In this document: piece after piece, positions 40,092 to 58,746 of the stretch
Layout: each line of letters opens with the position of its first letter
How positions within the stretch are numbered: the first letter of the stretch is position 1
Source of the DNA: Mesostigma viride
Lineage: Eukaryota; Streptophyta; Mesostigmatophyceae; Mesostigmatales; Mesostigmataceae
Reading direction: 5' to 3'
Assembly: GCA_009746045.1 (NCBI GenBank)
Contig: RPFO01000138.1
Span: 784,759-848,758, forward strand
DNA length: 64,000 nt
Made by a program: the position numbers and the translations under genes
Notes under the pieces: model-generated
Databases searched by the model: none
The model's input: only the letters and a program-made list of their open reading frames with translations
Told to the model about the DNA's origin: nothing

Positions 40092-41774
40092 CTACTGTTC
40101 CCCCTCCCCCCCCACATCCATTGGGACTAACCCCGAAGAAGTCCCTGGCGAAAAAGCCACTGCTGGAGGGTCGCGAGGGAGCGAAGAGGGTGCAGGAGCC
40201 TGATTATCATAGGGGAACCCTGAGGGTCCTGTCTGCACAACATTCAGCCTACTAGGGGTAGCTGAGGGAATGCGTCCTGGAGTGGGACGAATAGGAGCAC
40301 GCTGAGGGGTACGAGGAGGGCGAGCATCGGGATGAGGGGGAGCACCAGAAAGGAACTTGGGGCACTCCGCCTTAAGATGGCCCACCTCATGACAATGATA
40401 ACACGAGATGTGAGACACATCCAATGCAGATATATCTGTAACGCAAATATCGAATTCTTCTACATATGCCTATTCTTCTTCAGGAGTGAGGACAAGGTTA
40501 TGAACCCTAGTACACAAAGGAGCATGAGCATACATGCAATCAGCAACACGGAGGAGATGGGTAGGAAGAGGAGTGGTAAAGAAATCTGCTACTCTTTAAT
40601 AGACGTTGTCGCACATGCTTGAGGGGCAGATCAGTGAAACGGTAGGCAGAGAACTGGCGTTTTACCTCACGTAATAAGGGTCTACTGAGGCCTTGAAGGA
40701 AACGAGCACGTACTTCTGCGCCCGACAAATCCCTAATTCGTACCATCTGTGCATCAAGTTCTTTCATATATTCCTTAAACGGTTTAGTACCTTGCTGCAA
40801 AGTACCAAAGGCTAATCTATCCTGCCAATCTGCATCAGGAGGAACTAAATGGCTCTCTAACCGCTAAAACAATCCTGCTACTGAGTTAGGGTAGGCATGA
40901 GAGGCCAAGGATTCACACTGGATGAGGTTGGCAAGCTCAGGGGTAATACAGGTAGTAAGATAGTGAGGGACTAAAACAGCATCAGAGAGACGCCATCTAT
41001 TATGATTCTGCCACGACTCTGTGTTCTGGGTAAGCAACATAATAAAAGTGAAAAACTGTTGAGGGGTAGACTTGACATCCAGCTAATTGGGAAGGTTAGC
41101 AAAGAGGGGAAGAGCAGGAGGCTTAGGGGGATTCGAAGAGTCAGTTTTTCCCATAGGGCCACTATCTTCCACTGCTACATAAGCGGGATAGAAGGAAGGA
41201 AGAGGAAAGGTTTTGGGTAGGGGTCGAGAAGGGGCCACCGTTTCAGACTGGTGCCCATAGGAGAAAGGAACAGTATATTGCTCACGAAGAGAGGAGTAGG
41301 CAAAATGATCATAATTTCTATCATCTAGGGGCATGGTGCTGAAATCACTATTACTTCTAAATCAGCCACACGGGTAGGGACCTGGGCTGCCTCATAGGCC
41401 GTCTCAGGGTAGGACCAGGAAGCAGGTGGGTAAAATGGAACTGCACTAGGGCGCCCAGAGGGGCCGACAGGGGCAGAGGTACGACCCGTGTTAAAAGCAG
41501 GCATGGAAGGCACAGAGTGGGAAGGAGGCCTAGAAACATTGTTAGTTAGTGAGGACCTGCTGGGGGGTTGAGCCAAGGTTGCAAGAGGGGCAGGGGCCTG
41601 GTTCAAGGTAAGGGAAGGGTCATCACTAAATCTGACTTGCATACGTTGTTCATAGGTAGGAGGGGTGACAGAGGGACGACGATTGTTATTATTATTATTA
41701 TTATTATTGTTGTTGGCATTATTAGAATTATTAGTGGTAGGTATAGGTGACATCTCTCCACCCACTAGATCCAT
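40092..41774 (-). pseudogene. Element A gag-like region, broken
   Basis: Pieces in order on the minus strand: a disordered start with a poly-Asn run (MDLVGGEMSPIPTTNNSNN) coded by a GTT/ATT array at about 41,690-41,720; a retrotransposon gag core (KPFKEYMKELDAQMVRIRDL, EVRARFLQGLSRPLLREVKR); and a zinc knuckle CYHCHEVGHLKAEC near 40,400. Stops and frame changes separate them. Confidence 0.75.
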
Positions 41775-41795
41775 GTTCAGTTTGAGGAAAAACAA

Positions 41796-42919
41796 TTAAG
41801 GTTGCAATAAGGAGGAGGACAACGCCCTAATTTAAAGCAAGGAAAGCAAAAAGGAAAAACTTTTAATGTCCTAAGAGAGGAAAACAAGTAAAATCAATCC
41901 TTTTTAATAACAGTAATGGATAGGGAGCCAAACTCTAAGGTGAGAGGAGTATCTACACTAGAGGAGGATGACACCGTAGGACGAGGGGGAGATGGAGGTA
42001 GTGAAACCAAAACAAGGCTATCTACCGAAGGGCGAGCAAGAGGAGCAGGAAAAGAACGTCTTGGGGGTACAGCACCAGAGGTAGGGGCTGCAGGAAGGGT
42101 AGAAGTATAGTGACAGGGGGAGGACGTATTGGCTCACTGGCCCGTTGCTGGGCAGCCCTAACCTTAGGGGTATCAGTAGGGTTACCTTGTACCTTGAAGG
42201 CAGGGGTAGGGGAAGACCGATCAGGTTTCATAGGCAATAGTAGACACTGATATGGGAGTCGTTGAAAGATGGCGCCCAAATGGTCGTCGATGACCAACGC
42301 CGTAGCCGAGGAACTCCTGCTGTGGGGTACAACACCAACCACAAGGGTCTAAACATAGGCATATACATCCAAGCGTAAAAGAGAGTGGAAGGCGATGAAC
42401 AACGTTCTAGCATCGGCGACTAGCCGAATCTATTCCTAGGCACTTTCCTATTCTAGCCGATTCCTAATGAACGGATAGGAGGCACTTGAGGTGGAGGAGG
42501 TCCTACCTCTCCTCCCCCCCCACAAAGCATCTATGATGCTCGCCTAGAGCTAACGAGCATATAAGAAAACGCAGCAGCGTGCACGGAAAAGAGGTGTAGT
42601 CTAAAGGGACGCTAATCGTCCCACTATCCATCACTATTGAACCGTCAAACCCACTAGCTAACGTCAAACAGCACCCAGCAAGGAAATGCACACACAGATG
42701 GAAAAGGAAAAGGAAAAGGAACTAGCTACGTGAGGAGTTCATCCGCTTTGAGCAGGTCTAACTTCTAGGCAGGGCGTGTCCCGAATCGGGCAGCACTACC
42801 CCCCTAGCTTGACGGCGACCCGCCCATTACCTGTCAAGAGGTTGTCTTCTTCTGTGCCCTGGCCGCGGAAGGCCTCTGGCGTATAGGGTTGCAAGGGAAC
42901 TTCGTCGCGTCTACCTAAA
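41796..42919 (-). other. Element A 5' leader, no gene seen
   Basis: About 1.1 kb between the primer-binding site and the gag-like start, C/T-rich on the minus strand; short frames without recognisable domains. Confidence 0.5.
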
Positions 42920-42931
42920 CCTCCGCTACCA
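42920..42931 (-). promoter_or_regulatory. Primer-binding site of element A, initiator-Met tRNA type
   Basis: The minus strand reads TGGTAGCGGAGG one base inside the 5' LTR, complementary to a tRNA ending CCUCCGCUACCA. The human initiator methionine tRNA ends CCUCUGCUACCA, one difference. Confidence 0.7.
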
Positions 42932-42932
42932 T

Positions 42933-43506
42933 TGTTACGTCCTGGCTCGACTCTATCCCAAACATCTCGCCTAACCTTACCTAAACTAGTGATGAGGCAC
43001 CTACCGAGGAGTGAGGAGCTATATTGGCTATAAGACCTAGGACGCGACGACGCTGCTTCTCAATGCATTCCCTTATAATACGCCATATACCGAATAAAAC
43101 CAGGGTACTACGAAGGAAACAATACTACACTGCCGTGACCCAAGCCTATATGTGTTAATTCATTTAACACACGCCGAGTGCCATTCACGAAGGACAACTG
43201 CTGCATAAATGATCGCCGACAGGCGTGTATGCTCGGGCCGACATCGACCCTCGCACACAGGACCAACGCACGTCCACAAGGTTCACACGCAGGATAAAAG
43301 GACCACTACTAAAGTACGCAGCGCGGCGCGACTGCACCGAACCACCATACTGTACAAGTGCCACGTCACAAGGCCCGGTACCGACCGGCCAAAAGGTCCT
43401 TACTACACGTAAGCCTAGGAAAGTCAGCGAACTGCTCCGGAATGGCTGAGGCAACAAGGGACCTAATTTACGTCCGTAACAACAACAAAAGTTACGCGAC
43501 GTAACA
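42933..43506 (-). repeat. 5' LTR of element A
   Basis: 574 bp, near-identical partner of 34,364-34,939; followed by the second AAATC target copy. Confidence 0.95.
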
Positions 43507-43855
43507 AAATCGTGCGAATTTGTGCGAAATTTGCTGAAATCGTGCGAAATTTCATGTGAAAAATGTCGACGGTAAAAAATTTTGATGTGCACAACGTGTG
43601 TGAATTCATGCGAAATTTTGTCAAACGTCACTCCCCAAAACGACCCTTGGTTGAAATCCATGCGAAATCGTGCGAAATCATGCAAAATTGTGCGAAATCG
43701 TGCGAAATCGTGCGAAAATGTGTGAAAATTTTGCGAAAATCACGCGAAAATCACGCGAACTCGTGCGAAATTTTATTTTTTTTTTGCGAAAATAGCGAAA
43801 AAGTGTCACACACTTGGCTTGGACGGCGGAACATTTGAAGTGGGCCCGGCCCTCC

Positions 43856-45690
43856 ATCCACCGCGCTTGGCGGGGCGTCAGGTTGGGCTGCACCAGGAGG
43901 TGGGTGAGCGGCCGGTGGTCGGTGTGGATCACCAGGCGGTGGGGGTCGAGATCCCCCTGCTCACTAATGGCCACCGAAAACTGGGCCCCCAGAAGATGAT
44001 GACGCCACGTGTGGCAGCTGTAGACTACTGCCAGAAGCTCCTGCTGATGCACTGGGTAATTCCGCTCCGCCGGAATCATTGTGCGTGAGATATACTCGAT
44101 GGGCTGAAGACCCTTGCCTTGGTCCTGCAGGAGGACACCCCCGATGGCCACCTTGCTGGCGTCCGTAGCCACGACGAAAGGGAGGGCCGGGTCCGGCAGG
44201 ATAAGGACTGGCGCTGTGGTGAGGTGGCGCTTAAGCGCCTCAAAAGCCTGTTGGCACTGCTCAGCCAAAAGGAACGGGGTACCCTTCTTGAGAAGAGCGT
44301 TGATCGGGGCGGCGATGGTGGCAAACCGCGGGATGAACCGTCGGTAGTAAGATGCCAATCCCAGGAAGCTGCGCACCCCTTTCACGTCCGTAGGGACAGG
44401 CCATTGCTGGACGGACTCGATCTTCTCAGGGTCGGTCGCGATGCCGTCCGCGGACAAGGTATGGCCCAGAAACGGCACACAGCGGCCGGCGCGCACCTTG
44501 GCCTTCCGCGCCGAAAGGTGCTCATCCTCCATGATCTGCAGCACGGCGTCCACATCCTCTAGGTGCTCCTCGAACGTCTTGGAGTACACCAGGATGTCGT
44601 CCAGATACGCCAGCGCGCACGTGCGCTTGTAGGTCCAGGGCGGGCGCGCCCCCTTCTGCGGGTCCGCCAGGTCCTGGGAGACCTGCGGCAAGTGGGCTGT
44701 GCCCATCACCGGACGGAGGATGTCATTCATCAGCATCTGGAAGGACGCAGGCGAATTACACAGCCCCATTGCCGCCACCCGAAACTGATAGTGACCGAAG
44801 GGCGTAGCGAACGCGGTCTTATGGCAGTCTTCTGGCGCGATGCGCAGCTGCCAAAACCCGTCCGCACAGTCGATGACGGTGAAACACGTAGCCCCCTGGA
44901 CACGGTTGAAGATGTCGTCGATCCGCGGGAGAGGATACCGGGACTTGACGGTGATGGCGTTCAGCTTCCGGTAATCCGTCACCAGACGCCACTTGCCTCC
45001 TGGCTTGGGAACGAGCAGCACGCCCGCTGAGAAGGGGCTGTTGCTGGGTTCAATGAGCCCAGCGTCGAGCAGTGAAATGAGGATCTTCTTGAGCTCCACC
45101 AGCTCGACTGGGCCCATACGGTACATGGGAGACACGGTAGGCCCGGAACCCTCCTGGAGCTGGACACGATGTAACACCGATCGGTTGGGAGGGAACTGGG
45201 GGGTGCGATCCGCAAAAAGGGTAGTGCGCTTCTCCAGGACGGCATTGAACCGCGCCAGCTCGTCCGGTGTGAATCCGGCACCAATCTCGTTAAGCAGAGC
45301 CTGAGTGCTGTCCAGGTCTATGCGATACATCGCGTACTCCTTGCCCTTCCGGAGCTGGCGCGCCAGCGTCTTGCTGCTCATCAGGATCTGGGACGCTGGG
45401 CGAGGCCCGTCCGCCGAGCGCTCGTGTGTAATGTTATGGACCTCCGCGGCCTGTGCCCTATACTCGCTGTCTGGGCACCAGAATGAACCATCCGGAAACC
45501 AAACTACCCGCCGGCGCACACTGATGTCCACATCTTGCTTGTCCAGCCAGTCCACTCCAATGATGATGTCGGCAGCGCCCAGCGGCGCAATAGTCGCCAC
45601 CAGGTCCACTGGCGTGCCCTGCAGCACACCCTTGATGTCTGCTAGGCCCGGCGATTGGTGTCGCCGACCGTCTGAGTACACTAGGAAGTC
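43856..45690 (-). pseudogene. Element B pol, N-terminal part: protease end, reverse transcriptase, RNase H
   Basis: One open frame from the protease region after the lost catalytic Asp (VYSDGRRHQSPG), through a linker, to RT (GVLLVPKPGGKWRLVTDYRK, FTVIDCADGFWQLRIAPEDC, catalytic LAYLDDILVYS) and RNase H (VVATDASKVAIGGVLLQDQG, VIHTDHRPLTHLL, LTPRQARWME). The frame ends at the TIR transposon. GC-rich codon use contrasts with the homologous AT-rich element A. Confidence 0.9.
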
Positions 45691-46060
45691 GGAAAAAATT
45701 CGTCCTGATATTTCTTGATATCGTCCTGAGTTTTTTTTGAGAAATCCTGAGAAATCCTGAGAAATCCTGAGATATCTTGAGATTGTCTTGAGATCGTCTT
45801 GAGATTTCCTGAGATTTTTCCTGAGATTGCCCTGATTTTTCCTGATTTTTTTCGTCTTCACAAAATCTGGTAAGTGCACACCTCGGGTCCTGAGATTTCT
45901 GGTGAAAAACTCAGGTCTTGAGATTTTGACTTTGTAGTGAAAATCTCAGGACAAAATCTCAGGACAATCTCAGGACAAAAAAACGAGTAGAATCTCAAGA
46001 AAATCTCAGGACAAAAAAACGAGTAGAATCTCAAGAAAATCAAGAACATGCACAGGCGAA
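45691..46060. repeat. Foldback repeat of CCTGAGATT / AATCTCAGG words
   Basis: The left arm (about 45,697-45,850) repeats CCTGAGAAAT/CCTGAGATTT; the right arm (about 45,885-46,050) repeats AATCTCAGGAC and ACAAAAAAACGAGTAGAATC in the opposite sense, so the region can fold on itself. It replaces the upstream part of element B. No ORF. Confidence 0.75.
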
Positions 46061-46600
46061 TTCTCCAACCATTCTGGGACAAAAAAATGGTGTTATCAGG
46101 GACCAACAGAAATACGACAATGCAAGATGATTACAACAGGGGCATGACTCACAATCAGTGCATTTATTACATTGATAAATATTATTTAAAAAATCTTTTA
46201 TTCATAGGCAAAAAATAAATCACAACAAAAAGAGGATTGTTTCTTCATCGTTTGGCAGATCTTGTAGATCATTTGGTTCTTCATATACTCTGCCAAACTG
46301 TGCTTCGTTGCACATTTACCTGCACGCATAAACCAGGAAGGGGGAAAAAAGGCATTAAACAGGACCATGATTAGAAACGCTGGGCTGCAGCATGTGCACA
46401 TGTACACCTAACCAGACCAAAGGCATAGCAAACAACATCATGCTCGGCATAAAAAAAGATACTTCTGACTGGTACAAAACATTGAAAGGGTGACCCAAGT
46501 GAAAGCCTAGCACCGCCATTATTGAGATGTGCAAGACCAAGAAACCACGACATTGCATATGACCGATGCATTGAAAAAGGGAAAACACGTTTATTAACTG
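46061..46600. other. No gene seen
   Basis: AT-rich sequence with short frames only. Confidence 0.45.
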
Positions 46601-46614
46601 TGAAGCTCCAGGGT

Positions 46615-47222
46615 AACTAGACTAAATTTCTTCAGGGCAAGGGACTAATTGAATTCAGCAAGCAAGCGTACATGCGCGCAAGGACGAGAGTGGCTAAATA
46701 AGGAAGCAAGGGCGTAACAAAGGAAGCAAGGGACTTATTAGATTCAGCAAGCAAGCAATTGCAAGCATGCAAGGAAGAGGGGCTAACAAAGGAAGCAAGG
46801 GCCTAACAAAGGAATCAGGGGACTGATTCCATTCAGCAAGTGGTCAAGCATGCAGGGAAGGAACGGCCTAACCAAGTAGGCAAGGTCATATCAAAGGAAG
46901 CAAGGCATTAATTAAATTCAGCAAGCATGCGAGGAAGAGTGGCTTACAAAGGAAGCATGGGACTAAGAAAGGAAGCAAGGGACTAATTACATTCAGGAAG
47001 CACGCATGCAAGGAAGCAAGGGAATAAAGCAAGGAACTAATCAAATTCAGCAAGCGGCTAAACAACCAAGCAAGGGCCTAATCAAGGAAGAAAGCAACCA
47101 CGCAAAGAAGCAAGCAAGCACGCAAAGACGGAAACAAGCATGCAAGGAAGCAAGGGGTTTATCGAACTCAGCAAGCAAGCATGCAAGGAAGCAAGGAGCA
47201 AGTGAGGGACCAAGGGACTAAT
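46615..47222. repeat. Imperfect GCAAGGAAGCAAGG-type repeat
   Basis: Irregular reiteration of AAGGAAGCAAGGGACTAATT, CATTCAGCAAGCAAGCATGC and close variants over 600 bp; Lys/Gln/Ala-rich frames across it are artefacts. Confidence 0.8.
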
Positions 47223-49314
47223 CAACTTTATGACACTTACCACGCAGAAGGGACAACCTCATGACCGCGGAGAAGATAACATTCCGTCCCTCCTGTTGCG
47301 ATTGCAAAGGGGAGAAAGAATAGTAGTGATGTAAGGAATGAATTCCAGTGCAAAATTAGGAAAATACCTTCAATAACAAAGCTAGTAAGTAGGCAAGGTA
47401 ATTAAAAAGTAGGTAGCAAACTGATGACAACATGCACATACTCACGCATGGACCAACCAAGTTAGTATCTAATCTACTATGTGGCTTATGAGGAAGCACC
47501 ATGAAACATTTGACCTTACTGGCTTCATCAGAACACGTCTAGATGCTTTTCCTTTGCAAAGATAGTCGCAATTGACGCTTGGGGTTTGCATGGGATTCAG
47601 GTCTGCATGGACGTGCTTTGACAACAAACGGGCATGTACGCACAAAAATGCCCAAGGACGGTACTTCATGATGGTCATCTTCATGAAATTGACCACGCAT
47701 GTAAGAGGACAAGAAATCAAGTATTCAGAGTTCATGCTATACTAAGAAACCAGCTTTTGCTCAGAATGCCGCTTTTGCGGTCTATGGGCCTTCCAATGCA
47801 ACCTGCCAAGCAATTCTCATAAGTATCCTTGCTCAGCTACGCAGTTGCTCATTTTCCCGGCTCCATTCCTCTTCGATCACAGCCTGTCCATGACGGCCTT
47901 GTAGGTTTTGGATAGCTCCAGAATCTCGCTCTGTTTATTCTCCGTTACTTATGTCACTCACATGTCGTCGCTACTAGAACCGCTTCTAGTGCGGTTCTCG
48001 CTGCCACCCCTGCTGCCACACCTGCAGCGCTTGTTATTCGGTGGTTGCATTCATTGGTTACGTATGGAAATCGGTTGCCCCATCGCTCGAGCTAGCGTGT
48101 ATGTGCCCTCACTGCCCGCTAGCCCCAGCACTGACTTGACTGCGAACAACGGCTAGGGCTACGTCAGACGCGTTTTTTTGAATTTGCGCAAAAAAAAAGA
48201 TTGCGACTAGGTCACATCCGTAGCCAGCGGCAGGCGGAATGTCTCGAGTGATTCCAGCCAAGCGATCTTCCGTATTGTCATGACATCTTACCTTTCCACT
48301 GGTTACTACTTGTCTCAAAGCCTTTTAGAACGGTCGGAGCCGCAAACTGCCGATAAATTTACAGGTACAGTAACTAGTATTCACCAATGAAAGCCACAGG
48401 CATTTAAAAAACCGCCGTCCTGCCAGACCCTAGAAAACGCTTGGTCCTGCCTTTGCCGGACAACCATTGGAGCAGGTTATAAAGTGCGACAACGATTTCT
48501 GATTGTTGGCTGACAGACTGACAGCCGACAATTATTAACGCAAAGTCACTAAAGCAATTAGGCAGTGAGAACATTCTACAAAAGAGCTCTTAGTTCGGGC
48601 TTTATATAAGTAGTACCTGCCTGTTAAAAATTGGAACAAGGATACGGTTCCGGCATCCGTTTATTCCGAAGCCGGTACGGGCAAGGCTAGGGAACCGGCG
48701 TGGGAATAAACTGAACTGAACATAACTGAAACAAGCTTAAGGGGGGGGGGATGCTTCGCATCCCCCCCCAAAAGAAGCCGTAAAGAAGCCGTAGTCGACG
48801 GAGTTTCGATGCGTTGAACTGGGAAAATTGATTGAGAGCTTCTGGGAGTTTTGCTTTCTGATTGCGATACGGAAGATTTCGGTCGAGATTGCGCTCAGTT
48901 TGGTTTTTCAAGTAACCGTAAATCGATAGAAGGAAAAGAAGTCAAAGATAAGTTGACAACTTGTAGATACGGAATCTTCTGAATAAATGAGAGAAAGAAA
49001 TGTCGTCAAGGCCGGGTGCATCTGTATGGAGCGTGTGTTGCGATGAGTGGGGATAGCTGATGCATCGTTGAGTAGTGGTGGTGTTGTTTTCCTGTGTTTC
49101 TCAGTCGTTGCGGCTTCGGAGTCTGTGTTTCTTGAGCCTTCGAGTTGTGTATCAGTTTGAGACGATCGTTTAGTCCTGTACTGGATTTTATTTCACGGAC
49201 CAGTGCTGGAGTTCAAGAACGATTGTTTAAGATTTTCTCTCTTTGGCATGGTCGATGATCGGTAAGCAACGCAATTTTCATCTGTCGCAATTCAGATTTC
49301 TTTTTATTATCATC
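47223..49314. other. Intergenic, with a diverged duplicated segment and upstream region of the RPA-like gene
   Basis: About 48,020-48,345 is a diverged relative of 53,100-53,510. A possible minus-strand exon end (NKQSEILELSKTYKAVMDRL then TGA, about 47,930-47,890) has no partner exons. A short exon ending GATGATCG before GTAAGC at 49,262 could precede the RPA-like start in matching phase. Confidence 0.35.
48743..48769. repeat. Perfect GC-capped hairpin
   Basis: GGGGGGGGATGC, loop TTC, GCATCCCCCCCC: a 12-bp perfect stem with a 3-nt loop. Function unknown; eukaryotic context makes a bacterial-type terminator irrelevant. Confidence 0.85.
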
Positions 49315-57994
<8,680 letters not shown>

Positions 57995-58746
57995 GTTGTC
58001 TTTGTTTACACCACGAGTCGACGCTTTGTTAGTTGCGACTTGTGTGTTGACATTCCAACTTGGCGATGATTTGCTTCCTAGAACTTATTACTTCATCTGG
58101 TGTGTTCATCTGAGTTTTGATTTAAATGATTCATTTAAATGGGTCTATGATCATATAAGACAATCGTCCTTGATGTGAGATAACTTTATATTGCGACTTT
58201 TCAGGTAGATAAGAATGAGCATTATTTATTTTATTTCATTTTAGGCTTTGCTAGAAACATAGATCTATTACAACTTGAGGGGGGGACGACCATAACTCTA
58301 GTAGTCGATTGGATTCGTTCGCTGACAGGCGGCAGCCCGGTCCGCAGTAGGACGGTCCCCACCCACCCACCCACCCGGAGGGCGGAGGCCATTCGCCGCC
58401 TCAGTGAGACGCGCCAGCAGTGAGGCGAGGTCGTCCAGGCATAGTTGTCTCGGTTCATAAGTTAGCTAGTATGTGGGCAATTAATTAATTAGTTTGCATG
58501 TGAGCTAAAATCATGTATGTCCGATGTTGGTACTAATCCTAGTTCTAGTGTACGTTGAGTAGTAATATTAGACATACTGGGTATTCTAATGGTTGTCTCC
58601 TTGATACTGGGCATCCGATAGAAGGATAGATTTATTACAACTTGAATTCACAGGTGAGACATATTGGGCATCCGATCATACAGAAGCATCATGCTGAACA
58701 GAAGCATGCAGAGTCACAGGATCGGCTTTGCTAGATGTTACAGCTT
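57995..58746. other. Noncoding between convergent genes
   Basis: Two 3' ends meet here. Contains a dispersed-motif core at 58,591-58,606 and two copies each of TATTACAACTTGA and GGGCATCCGAT. Confidence 0.6.

Larger units (their letters stand above)
34364..43506 (-). mobile_element. Element A: Gypsy-like LTR retrotransposon, integrase-deleted, recent insertion
   Basis: LTR to LTR 9.1 kb, inserted in the TIR transposon with a 5-bp target duplication AAATC (34,359-34,363 and 43,507-43,511). Coding order on the minus strand: gag-like pieces, protease, RT, RNase H, the start of the zinc-binding region, then directly the extra ORF; the integrase core is absent. The LTRs differ at only about two places (one substitution, one small indel), so insertion was recent although coding frames are broken. 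Confidence 0.92.
34211..43851. mobile_element. Short non-autonomous TIR transposon (about 0.49 kb without its own insert), host of element A
   Basis: Perfect 24-bp terminal inverted repeats at 34,211-34,234 (GGCCGGGCCCACTTCAAATG then TTCC) and 43,828-43,851. Inside each is a further near-match (AAGTGTGACACTTTTT). Flanked by a 4-bp target duplication CTCC (34,207-34,210 and 43,852-43,855). Removing the element and one CTCC restores an uninterrupted RNase H reading frame in element B. The interior is rich in GTGCGAAAT words and has no ORF. Superfamily not assigned. Confidence 0.87.
28978..45690 (-). mobile_element. Element B: Gypsy/chromovirus-like LTR retrotransposon, 5'-truncated and twice invaded
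   Basis: Minus-strand element. Visible parts in coding order: the C-terminal protease region, reverse transcriptase and RNase H (45,690-43,856); after a large insertion, the RNase H end, zinc-binding region, integrase and chromodomain (34,210-32,250); an extra ORF (32,221-29,726); a polypurine tract; and one LTR (28,978-29,455). The 5' LTR, gag and catalytic half of protease are missing; a foldback repeat occupies that boundary. The insertion 34,211-43,851 splits the RNase H region after RWME. Confidence 0.88.
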
